Shown: positions 31,945-44,871, counted from the stretch's first letter. The stretch: DNA of 64,000 bases from Phytophthora sp. 'mugwort' (GCA_033558025.1 JAUCEF010000005.1:1674001-1738000); one strand, 5' to 3'. A program made the numbers and translations. The notes: generated by a model not told the origin, from the sequence alone.

Positions 31945-32415
31945 GGCAAGAACATACCACACACAACCAAAACAACAATTCACACAAAACCGAAGCAATG
32001 CACACACGCTGGCTCCACCACGCGCTTCTCCCCATTATTGCGCTGCTCTACAGCCTCCACTTCATCCTGCCATCCGCTTTCTTCTTCCTCCATCCAAACT
32101 TACATCCGCTCAAACATATCGCCTTATACGATGCCTTTCGCAGTCCACAGCGATCGATTCGCGCGTCGACAAGCCCCGCCAGATCCACTGCCACCTAGCG
32201 CAAGCGTCAGTGACCGTCTACACAACCGTAAACAAAAGCGAGGCTCAAACCACCCGTTCGGCATTGAGCCGTCGAGGCACACCCAGTCGAGTCCGTTTGA
32301 AGGTGTGTCGCGACTTTGGATTGGCTGGTATGCGTCGCCGAACCACAGTATGCCCCGCATCAGGCTGAAGAAGACGCAAAAGCCTGCGCGCTCGAGGAAT
32401 GAGAAGAGAGCAAAA

Positions 32416-32488
32416 TGGTCATACAGGGGCTCGAACCCTGGACCGCAGCGTTATTAGCACTGTGCTCTACCGACTGAGCTATACGACC
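32416..32488 (-). tRNA. tRNA-Ile(AAT), array copy 9
   Basis: Standard tRNA. Flank aac, linker AACAAC, CCTGCG; 544-bp unit. Confidence 0.96.
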
Positions 32489-32959
32489 GGCAAGAACATA
32501 CCACACACAACCAAAACAACAATTCACACAAAACCGAAGCAATGCACACACGCTGGCTCCACCACGCGCTTCTCCCCATTATTGCGCTGCTCTACAGCCT
32601 CCACTTCATCCTGCCATCCGCTTTCTTCTTCCTCCATCCAAACTTACATCCGCTCAAACATATCGCCTTATACGATGCCTTTCGCAGTCCACAGCGATCG
32701 ATTCGCGCGTCGACAAGCCCCGCCAGATCCACTGCCACCTAGCGCAAGCGTCAGTGACCGTCTACACAACCGTAAACAAAAGCGAGGCTCAAACCACCCG
32801 TTCGGCATTGAGCCGTCGAGGCACACCCAGTCGAGTCCGTTTGAAGGTGTGTCGCGACTTTGGATTGGCTGGTATGCGTCGCCGAACCACAGTATGCCCC
32901 GCATCAGGCTGAAGAAGACGCAAAAGCCTGCGCGCTCGAGGAATGAGAAGAGAGCAAAA

Positions 32960-33032
32960 TGGTCATACAGGGGCTCGAACCCTGGACCGCAGCGTTATTA
33001 GCACTGTGCTCTACCGACTGAGCTATACGACC
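32960..33032 (-). tRNA. tRNA-Ile(AAT), array copy 10
   Basis: Standard tRNA. Flank agc with CATAACC variant, CCTGCG; 544-bp unit. Confidence 0.96.
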
Positions 33033-33503
33033 GGCAAGAGCATACCACACACAACCAAAACAACAATTCACACATAACCGAAGCAATGCACACACGCTGG
33101 CTCCACCACGCGCTTCTCCCCATTATTGCGCTGCTCTACAGCCTCCACTTCATCCTGCCATCCGCTTTCTTCTTCCTCCATCCAAACTTACATCCGCTCA
33201 AACATATCGCCTTATACGATGCCTTTCGCAGTCCACAGCGATCGATTCGCGCGTCGACAAGCCCCGCCAGATCCACTGCCACCTAGCGCAAGCGTCAGTG
33301 ACCGTCTACACAACCGTAAACAAAAGCGAGGCTCAAACCACCCGTTCGGCATTGAGCCGTCGAGGCACACCCAGTCGAGTCCGTTTGAAGGTGTGTCGCG
33401 ACTTTGGATTGGCTGGTATGCGTCGCCGAACCACAGTATGCCCCGCATCAGGCTGAAGAAGACGCAAAAGCCTGCGCGCTCGAGGAATGAGAAGAGAGCA
33501 AAA

Positions 33504-33576
33504 TGGTCATACAGGGGCTCGAACCCTGGACCGCAGCGTTATTAGCACTGTGCTCTACCGACTGAGCTATACGACC
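33504..33576 (-). tRNA. tRNA-Ile(AAT), array copy 11
   Basis: Standard tRNA. Flank agc with CATAACC variant, CCTGCG; 544-bp unit whose spacer has a private AAAATCGAGG change near 33870. Confidence 0.96.
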
Positions 33577-34047
33577 GGCAAGAGCATACCACACACAACC
33601 AAAACAACAATTCACACATAACCGAAGCAATGCACACACGCTGGCTCCACCACGCGCTTCTCCCCATTATTGCGCTGCTCTACAGCCTCCACTTCATCCT
33701 GCCATCCGCTTTCTTCTTCCTCCATCCAAACTTACATCCGCTCAAACATATCGCCTTATACGATGCCTTTCGCAGTCCACAGCGATCGATTCGCGCGTCG
33801 ACAAGCCCCGCCAGATCCACTGCCACCTAGCGCAAGCGTCAGTGACCGTCTACACAACCGTAAACAAAATCGAGGCTCAAACCACCCGTTCGGCATTGAG
33901 CCGTCGAGGCACACCCAGTCGAGTCCGTTTGAAGGTGTGTCGCGACTTTGGATTGGCTGGTATGCGTCGCCGAACCACAGTATGCCCCGCATCAGGCTGA
34001 AGAAGACGCAAAAGCCGGCGCGCTCGAGGAATGAGAAGAGAGCAAAA

Positions 34048-34120
34048 TGGTCATACAGGGGCTCGAACCCTGGACCGCAGCGTTATTAGCACTGTGCTCT
34101 ACCGACTGAGCTATACGACC
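34048..34120 (-). tRNA. tRNA-Ile(AAT), array copy 12
   Basis: Standard tRNA. Flank agt, linker AACAAC, CCGGCG; 544-bp unit. Confidence 0.96.
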
Positions 34121-34591
34121 GGCAAGAGTATACCACACACAACCAAAACAACAATTCACACAAAACCGAAGCAATGCACACACGCTGGCTCCACCACGCG
34201 CTTCTCCCCATTATTGCGCTGCTCTACAGCCTCCACTTCATCCTGCCATCCGCTTTCTTCTTCCTCCATCCAAACTTACATCCGCTCAAACATATCGCCT
34301 TATACGATGCCTTTCGCAGTCCACAGCGATCGATTCGCGCGTCGACAAGCCCCGCCAGATCCACTGCCACCTAGCGCAAGCGTCAGTGACCGTCTACACA
34401 ACCGTAAACAAAAGCGAGGCTCAAACCACCCGTTCGGCATTGAGCCGTCGAGGCACACCCAGTCGAGTCCGTTTGAAGGTGTGTCGCGACTTTGGATTGG
34501 CTGGTATGCGTCGCCGAACCACAGTATGCCCCGCATCAGGCTGAAGAAGACGCAAAAGCCGGCGCGCTCGAGGAATGAGAAGAGAGCAAAA

Positions 34592-34664
34592 TGGTCATAC
34601 AGGGGCTCGAACCCTGGACCGCAGCGTTATTAGCACTGTGCTCTACCGACTGAGCTATACGACC
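34592..34664 (-). tRNA. tRNA-Ile(AAT), array copy 13
   Basis: Standard tRNA. Flank agt, linker AACAAC, CCGGCG; 544-bp unit. Confidence 0.96.
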
Positions 34665-35135
34665 GGCAAGAGTATACCACACACAACCAAAACAACAATT
34701 CACACAAAACCGAAGCAATGCACACACGCTGGCTCCACCACGCGCTTCTCCCCATTATTGCGCTGCTCTACAGCCTCCACTTCATCCTGCCATCCGCTTT
34801 CTTCTTCCTCCATCCAAACTTACATCCGCTCAAACATATCGCCTTATACGATGCCTTTCGCAGTCCACAGCGATCGATTCGCGCGTCGACAAGCCCCGCC
34901 AGATCCACTGCCACCTAGCGCAAGCGTCAGTGACCGTCTACACAACCGTAAACAAAAGCGAGGCTCAAACCACCCGTTCGGCATTGAGCCGTCGAGGCAC
35001 ACCCAGTCGAGTCCGTTTGAAGGTGTGTCGCGACTTTGGATTGGCTGGTATGCGTCGCCGAACCACAGTATGCCCCGCATCAGGCTGAAGAAGACGCAAA
35101 AGCCGGCGCGCTCGAGGAATGAGAAGAGAGCAAAA

Positions 35136-35208
35136 TGGTCATACAGGGGCTCGAACCCTGGACCGCAGCGTTATTAGCACTGTGCTCTACCGACTGAGCT
35201 ATACGACC
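35136..35208 (-). tRNA. tRNA-Ile(AAT), array copy 14
   Basis: Standard tRNA. Flank aac, linker AGCAAAAAT, CCGGCG; start of a run of 540-bp units. Confidence 0.96.
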
Positions 35209-35675
35209 GGCAAGAACATACCACACACAACCAAAGCAAAAATTCACACAAAACCGAAGCAATGCACACACGCTGGCTCCACCACGCGCTTCTCCCCATT
35301 ATTGCGCTGCTCTACAGCCTCCACTTCATCCTGCCATCCGCTTTCTTCTCCATCCAAACTTACATCCGCTCAAACATATCGCCTTATACGATGCCTTTCG
35401 CAGTCCACAGCGATCGATTCGCGCGTCGACAAGCCCCGCCAGATCCACTGCCACCTAGCGCAAGCGTCAGTGACCGTCTACACAACCGTAAACAAAAGCG
35501 AGGCTCAAACCACCCGTTCGGCATTGAGCCGTCGAGGCACACCCAGTCGAGTCCGTTTGAAGGTGTGTCGCGACTTTGGATTGGCTGGTATGCGTCGCCG
35601 AACCACAGTATGCCCCGCATCAGGCTGAAGAAGACGCAAAAGCCTGCGCGCTCGAGGAATGAGAAGAGAGCAAAA

Positions 35676-35748
35676 TGGTCATACAGGGGCTCGAACCCTG
35701 GACCGCAGCGTTATTAGCACTGTGCTCTACCGACTGAGCTATACGACC
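35676..35748 (-). tRNA. tRNA-Ile(AAT), array copy 15
   Basis: Standard tRNA. Flank agt, linker AGCAAAAAT, CCTGCG; 540-bp unit. Confidence 0.96.
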
Positions 35749-36215
35749 GGCAAGAGTATACCACACACAACCAAAGCAAAAATTCACACAAAACCGAAGC
35801 AATGCACACACGCTGGCTCCACCACGCGCTTCTCCCCATTATTGCGCTGCTCTACAGCCTCCACTTCATCCTGCCATCCGCTTTCTTCTCCATCCAAACT
35901 TACATCCGCTCAAACATATCGCCTTATACGATGCCTTTCGCAGTCCACAGCGATCGATTCGCGCGTCGACAAGCCCCGCCAGATCCACTGCCACCTAGCG
36001 CAAGCGTCAGTGACCGTCTACACAACCGTAAACAAAAGCGAGGCTCAAACCACCCGTTCGGCATTGAGCCGTCGAGGCACACCCAGTCGAGTCCGTTTGA
36101 AGGTGTGTCGCGACTTTGGATTGGCTGGTATGCGTCGCCGAACCACAGTATGCCCCGCATCAGGCTGAAGAAGACGCAAAAGCCTGCGCGCTCGAGGAAT
36201 GAGAAGAGAGCAAAA

Positions 36216-36288
36216 TGGTCATACAGGGGCTCGAACCCTGGACCGCAGCGTTATTAGCACTGTGCTCTACCGACTGAGCTATACGACC
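36216..36288 (-). tRNA. tRNA-Ile(AAT), array copy 16
   Basis: Standard tRNA. Flank agt, linker AGCAAAAAT, CCTGCG; 540-bp unit. Confidence 0.96.
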
Positions 36289-36755
36289 GGCAAGAGTATA
36301 CCACACACAACCAAAGCAAAAATTCACACAAAACCGAAGCAATGCACACACGCTGGCTCCACCACGCGCTTCTCCCCATTATTGCGCTGCTCTACAGCCT
36401 CCACTTCATCCTGCCATCCGCTTTCTTCTCCATCCAAACTTACATCCGCTCAAACATATCGCCTTATACGATGCCTTTCGCAGTCCACAGCGATCGATTC
36501 GCGCGTCGACAAGCCCCGCCAGATCCACTGCCACCTAGCGCAAGCGTCAGTGACCGTCTACACAACCGTAAACAAAAGCGAGGCTCAAACCACCCGTTCG
36601 GCATTGAGCCGTCGAGGCACACCCAGTCGAGTCCGTTTGAAGGTGTGTCGCGACTTTGGATTGGCTGGTATGCGTCGCCGAACCACAGTATGCCCCGCAT
36701 CAGGCTGAAGAAGACGCAAAAGCCTGCGCGCTCGAGGAATGAGAAGAGAGCAAAA

Positions 36756-36828
36756 TGGTCATACAGGGGCTCGAACCCTGGACCGCAGCGTTATTAGCAC
36801 TGTGCTCTACCGACTGAGCTATACGACC
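36756..36828 (-). tRNA. tRNA-Ile(AAT), array copy 17
   Basis: Standard tRNA. Flank aac, linker AACAAC, CCTGCG, an isolated AACAAC-type unit within an AGCAAA block; 540-bp unit. Confidence 0.96.
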
Positions 36829-37295
36829 GGCAAGAACATACCACACACAACCAAAACAACAATTCACACAAAACCGAAGCAATGCACACACGCTGGCTCC
36901 ACCACGCGCTTCTCCCCATTATTGCGCTGCTCTACAGCCTCCACTTCATCCTGCCATCCGCTTTCTTCTCCATCCAAACTTACATCCGCTCAAACATATC
37001 GCCTTATACGATGCCTTTCGCAGTCCACAGCGATCGATTCGCGCGTCGACAAGCCCCGCCAGATCCACTGCCACCTAGCGCAAGCGTCAGTGACCGTCTA
37101 CACAACCGTAAACAAAAGCGAGGCTCAAACCACCCGTTCGGCATTGAGCCGTCGAGGCACACCCAGTCGAGTCCGTTTGAAGGTGTGTCGCGACTTTGGA
37201 TTGGCTGGTATGCGTCGCCGAACCACAGTATGCCCCGCATCAGGCTGAAGAAGACGCAAAAGCCTGCGCGCTCGAGGAATGAGAAGAGAGCAAAA

Positions 37296-37368
37296 TGGTC
37301 ATACAGGGGCTCGAACCCTGGACCGCAGCGTTATTAGCACTGTGCTCTACCGACTGAGCTATACGACC
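37296..37368 (-). tRNA. tRNA-Ile(AAT), array copy 18
   Basis: Standard tRNA. Flank agt, linker AGCAAAAAT, CCTGCG; 540-bp unit. Confidence 0.96.
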
Positions 37369-37835
37369 GGCAAGAGTATACCACACACAACCAAAGCAAA
37401 AATTCACACAAAACCGAAGCAATGCACACACGCTGGCTCCACCACGCGCTTCTCCCCATTATTGCGCTGCTCTACAGCCTCCACTTCATCCTGCCATCCG
37501 CTTTCTTCTCCATCCAAACTTACATCCGCTCAAACATATCGCCTTATACGATGCCTTTCGCAGTCCACAGCGATCGATTCGCGCGTCGACAAGCCCCGCC
37601 AGATCCACTGCCACCTAGCGCAAGCGTCAGTGACCGTCTACACAACCGTAAACAAAAGCGAGGCTCAAACCACCCGTTCGGCATTGAGCCGTCGAGGCAC
37701 ACCCAGTCGAGTCCGTTTGAAGGTGTGTCGCGACTTTGGATTGGCTGGTATGCGTCGCCGAACCACAGTATGCCCCGCATCAGGCTGAAGAAGACGCAAA
37801 AGCCTGCGCGCTCGAGGAATGAGAAGAGAGCAAAA

Positions 37836-37908
37836 TGGTCATACAGGGGCTCGAACCCTGGACCGCAGCGTTATTAGCACTGTGCTCTACCGACTGAGCT
37901 ATACGACC
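37836..37908 (-). tRNA. tRNA-Ile(AAT), array copy 19
   Basis: Standard tRNA. Flank agt, linker AGCAAAAAT, CCTGCG; 540-bp unit. Confidence 0.96.
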
Positions 37909-38375
37909 GGCAAGAGTATACCACACACAACCAAAGCAAAAATTCACACAAAACCGAAGCAATGCACACACGCTGGCTCCACCACGCGCTTCTCCCCATT
38001 ATTGCGCTGCTCTACAGCCTCCACTTCATCCTGCCATCCGCTTTCTTCTCCATCCAAACTTACATCCGCTCAAACATATCGCCTTATACGATGCCTTTCG
38101 CAGTCCACAGCGATCGATTCGCGCGTCGACAAGCCCCGCCAGATCCACTGCCACCTAGCGCAAGCGTCAGTGACCGTCTACACAACCGTAAACAAAAGCG
38201 AGGCTCAAACCACCCGTTCGGCATTGAGCCGTCGAGGCACACCCAGTCGAGTCCGTTTGAAGGTGTGTCGCGACTTTGGATTGGCTGGTATGCGTCGCCG
38301 AACCACAGTATGCCCCGCATCAGGCTGAAGAAGACGCAAAAGCCTGCGCGCTCGAGGAATGAGAAGAGAGCAAAA

Positions 38376-38448
38376 TGGTCATACAGGGGCTCGAACCCTG
38401 GACCGCAGCGTTATTAGCACTGTGCTCTACCGACTGAGCTATACGACC
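38376..38448 (-). tRNA. tRNA-Ile(AAT), array copy 20
   Basis: Standard tRNA. Flank agt, linker AGCAAAAAT, CCTGCG; 544-bp unit. Confidence 0.96.
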
Positions 38449-38919
38449 GGCAAGAGTATACCACACACAACCAAAGCAAAAATTCACACAAAACCGAAGC
38501 AATGCACACACGCTGGCTCCACCACGCGCTTCTCCCCATTATTGCGCTGCTCTACAGCCTCCACTTCATCCTGCCATCCGCTTTCTTCTTCCTCCATCCA
38601 AACTTACATCCGCTCAAACATATCGCCTTATACGATGCCTTTCGCAGTCCACAGCGATCGATTCGCGCGTCGACAAGCCCCGCCAGATCCACTGCCACCT
38701 AGCGCAAGCGTCAGTGACCGTCTACACAACCGTAAACAAAAGCGAGGCTCAAACCACCCGTTCGGCATTGAGCCGTCGAGGCACACCCAGTCGAGTCCGT
38801 TTGAAGGTGTGTCGCGACTTTGGATTGGCTGGTATGCGTCGCCGAACCACAGTATGCCCCGCATCAGGCTGAAGAAGACGCAAAAGCCTGCGCGCTCGAG
38901 GAATGAGAAGAGAGCAAAA

Positions 38920-38992
38920 TGGTCATACAGGGGCTCGAACCCTGGACCGCAGCGTTATTAGCACTGTGCTCTACCGACTGAGCTATACGACC
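38920..38992 (-). tRNA. tRNA-Ile(AAT), array copy 21
   Basis: Standard tRNA. Flank aac, linker AGCAAAAAT, CCTGCG; 540-bp unit. Confidence 0.96.
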
Positions 38993-39459
38993 GGCAAGAA
39001 CATACCACACACAACCAAAGCAAAAATTCACACAAAACCGAAGCAATGCACACACGCTGGCTCCACCACGCGCTTCTCCCCATTATTGCGCTGCTCTACA
39101 GCCTCCACTTCATCCTGCCATCCGCTTTCTTCTCCATCCAAACTTACATCCGCTCAAACATATCGCCTTATACGATGCCTTTCGCAGTCCACAGCGATCG
39201 ATTCGCGCGTCGACAAGCCCCGCCAGATCCACTGCCACCTAGCGCAAGCGTCAGTGACCGTCTACACAACCGTAAACAAAAGCGAGGCTCAAACCACCCG
39301 TTCGGCATTGAGCCGTCGAGGCACACCCAGTCGAGTCCGTTTGAAGGTGTGTCGCGACTTTGGATTGGCTGGTATGCGTCGCCGAACCACAGTATGCCCC
39401 GCATCAGGCTGAAGAAGACGCAAAAGCCGGCGCGCTCGAGGAATGAGAAGAGAGCAAAA

Positions 39460-39532
39460 TGGTCATACAGGGGCTCGAACCCTGGACCGCAGCGTTATTA
39501 GCACTGTGCTCTACCGACTGAGCTATACGACC
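39460..39532 (-). tRNA. tRNA-Ile(AAT), array copy 22
   Basis: Standard tRNA. Flank aac, linker AGCAAAAAT, CCGGCG; 544-bp unit, first of a 3-unit higher-order repeat. Confidence 0.96.
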
Positions 39533-40003
39533 GGCAAGAACATACCACACACAACCAAAGCAAAAATTCACACAAAACCGAAGCAATGCACACACGCTGG
39601 CTCCACCACGCGCTTCTCCCCATTATTGCGCTGCTCTACAGCCTCCACTTCATCCTGCCATCCGCTTTCTTCTTCCTCCATCCAAACTTACATCCGCTCA
39701 AACATATCGCCTTATACGATGCCTTTCGCAGTCCACAGCGATCGATTCGCGCGTCGACAAGCCCCGCCAGATCCACTGCCACCTAGCGCAAGCGTCAGTG
39801 ACCGTCTACACAACCGTAAACAAAAGCGAGGCTCAAACCACCCGTTCGGCATTGAGCCGTCGAGGCACACCCAGTCGAGTCCGTTTGAAGGTGTGTCGCG
39901 ACTTTGGATTGGCTGGTATGCGTCGCCGAACCACAGTATGCCCCGCATCAGGCTGAAGAAGACGCAAAAGCCGGCGCGCTCGAGGAATGAGAAGAGAGCA
40001 AAA

Positions 40004-40076
40004 TGGTCATACAGGGGCTCGAACCCTGGACCGCAGCGTTATTAGCACTGTGCTCTACCGACTGAGCTATACGACC
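40004..40076 (-). tRNA. tRNA-Ile(AAT), array copy 23
   Basis: Standard tRNA. Flank aac, linker AAAAAAACAAT, CCGGCG; 540-bp unit. Confidence 0.96.
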
Positions 40077-40543
40077 GGCAAGAACATACCACACACAACC
40101 AAAAAAACAATTCACACAAAACCGAAGCAATGCACACACGCTGGCTCCACCACGCGCTTCTCCCCATTATTGCGCTGCTCTACAGCCTCCACTTCATCCT
40201 GCCATCCGCTTTCTTCTCCATCCAAACTTACATCCGCTCAAACATATCGCCTTATACGATGCCTTTCGCAGTCCACAGCGATCGATTCGCGCGTCGACAA
40301 GCCCCGCCAGATCCACTGCCACCTAGCGCAAGCGTCAGTGACCGTCTACACAACCGTAAACAAAAGCGAGGCTCAAACCACCCGTTCGGCATTGAGCCGT
40401 CGAGGCACACCCAGTCGAGTCCGTTTGAAGGTGTGTCGCGACTTTGGATTGGCTGGTATGCGTCGCCGAACCACAGTATGCCCCGCATCAGGCTGAAGAA
40501 GACGCAAAAGCCGGCGCGCTCGAGGAATGAGAAGAGAGCAAAA

Positions 40544-40616
40544 TGGTCATACAGGGGCTCGAACCCTGGACCGCAGCGTTATTAGCACTGTGCTCTACCG
40601 ACTGAGCTATACGACC
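40544..40616 (-). tRNA. tRNA-Ile(AAT), array copy 24
   Basis: Standard tRNA. Flank aac, linker AGCAAAAAT, CCGGCG; 540-bp unit. Confidence 0.96.
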
Positions 40617-41083
40617 GGCAAGAACATACCACACACAACCAAAGCAAAAATTCACACAAAACCGAAGCAATGCACACACGCTGGCTCCACCACGCGCTTC
40701 TCCCCATTATTGCGCTGCTCTACAGCCTCCACTTCATCCTGCCATCCGCTTTCTTCTCCATCCAAACTTACATCCGCTCAAACATATCGCCTTATACGAT
40801 GCCTTTCGCAGTCCACAGCGATCGATTCGCGCGTCGACAAGCCCCGCCAGATCCACTGCCACCTAGCGCAAGCGTCAGTGACCGTCTACACAACCGTAAA
40901 CAAAAGCGAGGCTCAAACCACCCGTTCGGCATTGAGCCGTCGAGGCACACCCAGTCGAGTCCGTTTGAAGGTGTGTCGCGACTTTGGATTGGCTGGTATG
41001 CGTCGCCGAACCACAGTATGCCCCGCATCAGGCTGAAGAAGACGCAAAAGCCGGCGCGCTCGAGGAATGAGAAGAGAGCAAAA

Positions 41084-41156
41084 TGGTCATACAGGGGCTC
41101 GAACCCTGGACCGCAGCGTTATTAGCACTGTGCTCTACCGACTGAGCTATACGACC
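41084..41156 (-). tRNA. tRNA-Ile(AAT), array copy 25
   Basis: Standard tRNA. Same haplotype as copy 22, 1624 bp further on; 544-bp unit. Confidence 0.96.
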
Positions 41157-41627
41157 GGCAAGAACATACCACACACAACCAAAGCAAAAATTCACACAAA
41201 ACCGAAGCAATGCACACACGCTGGCTCCACCACGCGCTTCTCCCCATTATTGCGCTGCTCTACAGCCTCCACTTCATCCTGCCATCCGCTTTCTTCTTCC
41301 TCCATCCAAACTTACATCCGCTCAAACATATCGCCTTATACGATGCCTTTCGCAGTCCACAGCGATCGATTCGCGCGTCGACAAGCCCCGCCAGATCCAC
41401 TGCCACCTAGCGCAAGCGTCAGTGACCGTCTACACAACCGTAAACAAAAGCGAGGCTCAAACCACCCGTTCGGCATTGAGCCGTCGAGGCACACCCAGTC
41501 GAGTCCGTTTGAAGGTGTGTCGCGACTTTGGATTGGCTGGTATGCGTCGCCGAACCACAGTATGCCCCGCATCAGGCTGAAGAAGACGCAAAAGCCGGCG
41601 CGCTCGAGGAATGAGAAGAGAGCAAAA

Positions 41628-41700
41628 TGGTCATACAGGGGCTCGAACCCTGGACCGCAGCGTTATTAGCACTGTGCTCTACCGACTGAGCTATACGACC
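41628..41700 (-). tRNA. tRNA-Ile(AAT), array copy 26
   Basis: Standard tRNA. Same haplotype as copy 23 (linker AAAAAAACAAT); 540-bp unit. Confidence 0.96.
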
Positions 41701-42167
41701 GGCAAGAACATACCACACACAACCAAAAAAACAATTCACACAAAACCGAAGCAATGCACACACGCTGGCTCCACCACGCGCTTCTCCCCATTATTGCGCT
41801 GCTCTACAGCCTCCACTTCATCCTGCCATCCGCTTTCTTCTCCATCCAAACTTACATCCGCTCAAACATATCGCCTTATACGATGCCTTTCGCAGTCCAC
41901 AGCGATCGATTCGCGCGTCGACAAGCCCCGCCAGATCCACTGCCACCTAGCGCAAGCGTCAGTGACCGTCTACACAACCGTAAACAAAAGCGAGGCTCAA
42001 ACCACCCGTTCGGCATTGAGCCGTCGAGGCACACCCAGTCGAGTCCGTTTGAAGGTGTGTCGCGACTTTGGATTGGCTGGTATGCGTCGCCGAACCACAG
42101 TATGCCCCGCATCAGGCTGAAGAAGACGCAAAAGCCGGCGCGCTCGAGGAATGAGAAGAGAGCAAAA

Positions 42168-42240
42168 TGGTCATACAGGGGCTCGAACCCTGGACCGCAG
42201 CGTTATTAGCACTGTGCTCTACCGACTGAGCTATACGACC
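42168..42240 (-). tRNA. tRNA-Ile(AAT), array copy 27
   Basis: Standard tRNA. Same haplotype as copy 24; 540-bp unit. Confidence 0.96.
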
Positions 42241-42707
42241 GGCAAGAACATACCACACACAACCAAAGCAAAAATTCACACAAAACCGAAGCAATGCACA
42301 CACGCTGGCTCCACCACGCGCTTCTCCCCATTATTGCGCTGCTCTACAGCCTCCACTTCATCCTGCCATCCGCTTTCTTCTCCATCCAAACTTACATCCG
42401 CTCAAACATATCGCCTTATACGATGCCTTTCGCAGTCCACAGCGATCGATTCGCGCGTCGACAAGCCCCGCCAGATCCACTGCCACCTAGCGCAAGCGTC
42501 AGTGACCGTCTACACAACCGTAAACAAAAGCGAGGCTCAAACCACCCGTTCGGCATTGAGCCGTCGAGGCACACCCAGTCGAGTCCGTTTGAAGGTGTGT
42601 CGCGACTTTGGATTGGCTGGTATGCGTCGCCGAACCACAGTATGCCCCGCATCAGGCTGAAGAAGACGCAAAAGCCGGCGCGCTCGAGGAATGAGAAGAG
42701 AGCAAAA

Positions 42708-42780
42708 TGGTCATACAGGGGCTCGAACCCTGGACCGCAGCGTTATTAGCACTGTGCTCTACCGACTGAGCTATACGACC
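42708..42780 (-). tRNA. tRNA-Ile(AAT), array copy 28
   Basis: Standard tRNA. Flank aac, linker AAAAAAACAAT, CCGGCG; 540-bp unit. Confidence 0.96.
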
Positions 42781-43247
42781 GGCAAGAACATACCACACAC
42801 AACCAAAAAAACAATTCACACAAAACCGAAGCAATGCACACACGCTGGCTCCACCACGCGCTTCTCCCCATTATTGCGCTGCTCTACAGCCTCCACTTCA
42901 TCCTGCCATCCGCTTTCTTCTCCATCCAAACTTACATCCGCTCAAACATATCGCCTTATACGATGCCTTTCGCAGTCCACAGCGATCGATTCGCGCGTCG
43001 ACAAGCCCCGCCAGATCCACTGCCACCTAGCGCAAGCGTCAGTGACCGTCTACACAACCGTAAACAAAAGCGAGGCTCAAACCACCCGTTCGGCATTGAG
43101 CCGTCGAGGCACACCCAGTCGAGTCCGTTTGAAGGTGTGTCGCGACTTTGGATTGGCTGGTATGCGTCGCCGAACCACAGTATGCCCCGCATCAGGCTGA
43201 AGAAGACGCAAAAGCCGGCGCGCTCGAGGAATGAGAAGAGAGCAAAA

Positions 43248-43320
43248 TGGTCATACAGGGGCTCGAACCCTGGACCGCAGCGTTATTAGCACTGTGCTCT
43301 ACCGACTGAGCTATACGACC
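43248..43320 (-). tRNA. tRNA-Ile(AAT), array copy 29
   Basis: Standard tRNA. Flank aac, linker AGCAAAAAT, CCGGCG; 544-bp unit with the GTGACTGTC spacer variant. Confidence 0.96.
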
Positions 43321-43791
43321 GGCAAGAACATACCACACACAACCAAAGCAAAAATTCACACAAAACCGAAGCAATGCACACACGCTGGCTCCACCACGCG
43401 CTTCTCCCCATTATTGCGCTGCTCTACAGCCTCCACTTCATCCTGCCATCCGCTTTCTTCTTCCTCCATCCAAACTTACATCCGCTCAAACATATCGCCT
43501 TATACGATGCCTTTCGCAGTCCACAGCGATCGATTCGCGCGTCGACAAGCCCCGCCAGATCCACTGCCACCTAGCGCAAGCGTCAGTGACTGTCTACACA
43601 ACCGTAAACAAAAGCGAGGCTCAAACCACCCGTTCGGCATTGAGCCGTCGAGGCACACCCAGTCGAGTCCGTTTGAAGGTGTGTCGCGACTTTGGATTGG
43701 CTGGTATGCGTCGCCGAACCACAGTATGCCCCGCATCAGGCTGAAGAAGACGCAAAAGCCGGCGCGCTCGAGGAATGAGAAGAGAGCAAAA

Positions 43792-43864
43792 TGGTCATAC
43801 AGGGGCTCGAACCCTGGACCGCAGCGTTATTAGCACTGTGCTCTACCGACTGAGCTATACGACC
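43792..43864 (-). tRNA. tRNA-Ile(AAT), array copy 30
   Basis: Standard tRNA. Flank aac, linker AGCAAAAAT with the rare CCCAAGC variant also seen in copies 1, 33 and 37; 540-bp unit. Confidence 0.96.
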
Positions 43865-44331
43865 GGCAAGAACATACCACACACAACCAAAGCAAAAATC
43901 CACACAAAACCCAAGCAATGCACACACGCTGGCTCCACCACGCGCTTCTCCCCATTATTGCGCTGCTCTACAGCCTCCACTTCATCCTGCCATCCGCTTT
44001 CTTCTCCATCCAAACTTACATCCGCTCAAACATATCGCCTTATACGATGCCTTTCGCAGTCCACAGCGATCGATTCGCGCGTCGACAAGCCCCGCCAGAT
44101 CCACTGCCACCTAGCGCAAGCGTCAGTGACCGTCTACACAACCGTAAACAAAAGCGAGGCTCAAACCACCCGTTCGGCATTGAGCCGTCGAGGCACACCC
44201 AGTCGAGTCCGTTTGAAGGTGTGTCGCGACTTTGGATTGGCTGGTATGCGTCGCCGAACCACAGTATGCCCCGCATCAGGCTGAAGAAGACGCAAAAGCC
44301 TGCGCGCTCGAGGAATGAGAAGAGAGCAAAA

Positions 44332-44404
44332 TGGTCATACAGGGGCTCGAACCCTGGACCGCAGCGTTATTAGCACTGTGCTCTACCGACTGAGCTATAC
44401 GACC
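44332..44404 (-). tRNA. tRNA-Ile(AAT), array copy 31
   Basis: Standard tRNA. Flank agc, linker AGCAAAAAT, CCTGCG; 540-bp unit. Confidence 0.96.
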
Positions 44405-44871
44405 GGCAAGAGCATACCACACACAACCAAAGCAAAAATTCACACAAAACCGAAGCAATGCACACACGCTGGCTCCACCACGCGCTTCTCCCCATTATTG
44501 CGCTGCTCTACAGCCTCCACTTCATCCTGCCATCCGCTTTCTTCTCCATCCAAACTTACATCCGCTCAAACATATCGCCTTATACGATGCCTTTCGCAGT
44601 CCACAGCGATCGATTCGCGCGTCGACAAGCCCCGCCAGATCCACTGCCACCTAGCGCAAGCGTCAGTGACCGTCTACACAACCGTAAACAAAAGCGAGGC
44701 TCAAACCACCCGTTCGGCATTGAGCCGTCGAGGCACACCCAGTCGAGTCCGTTTGAAGGTGTGTCGCGACTTTGGATTGGCTGGTATGCGTCGCCGAACC
44801 ACAGTATGCCCCGCATCAGGCTGAAGAAGACGCAAAAGCCTGCGCGCTCGAGGAATGAGAAGAGAGCAAAA

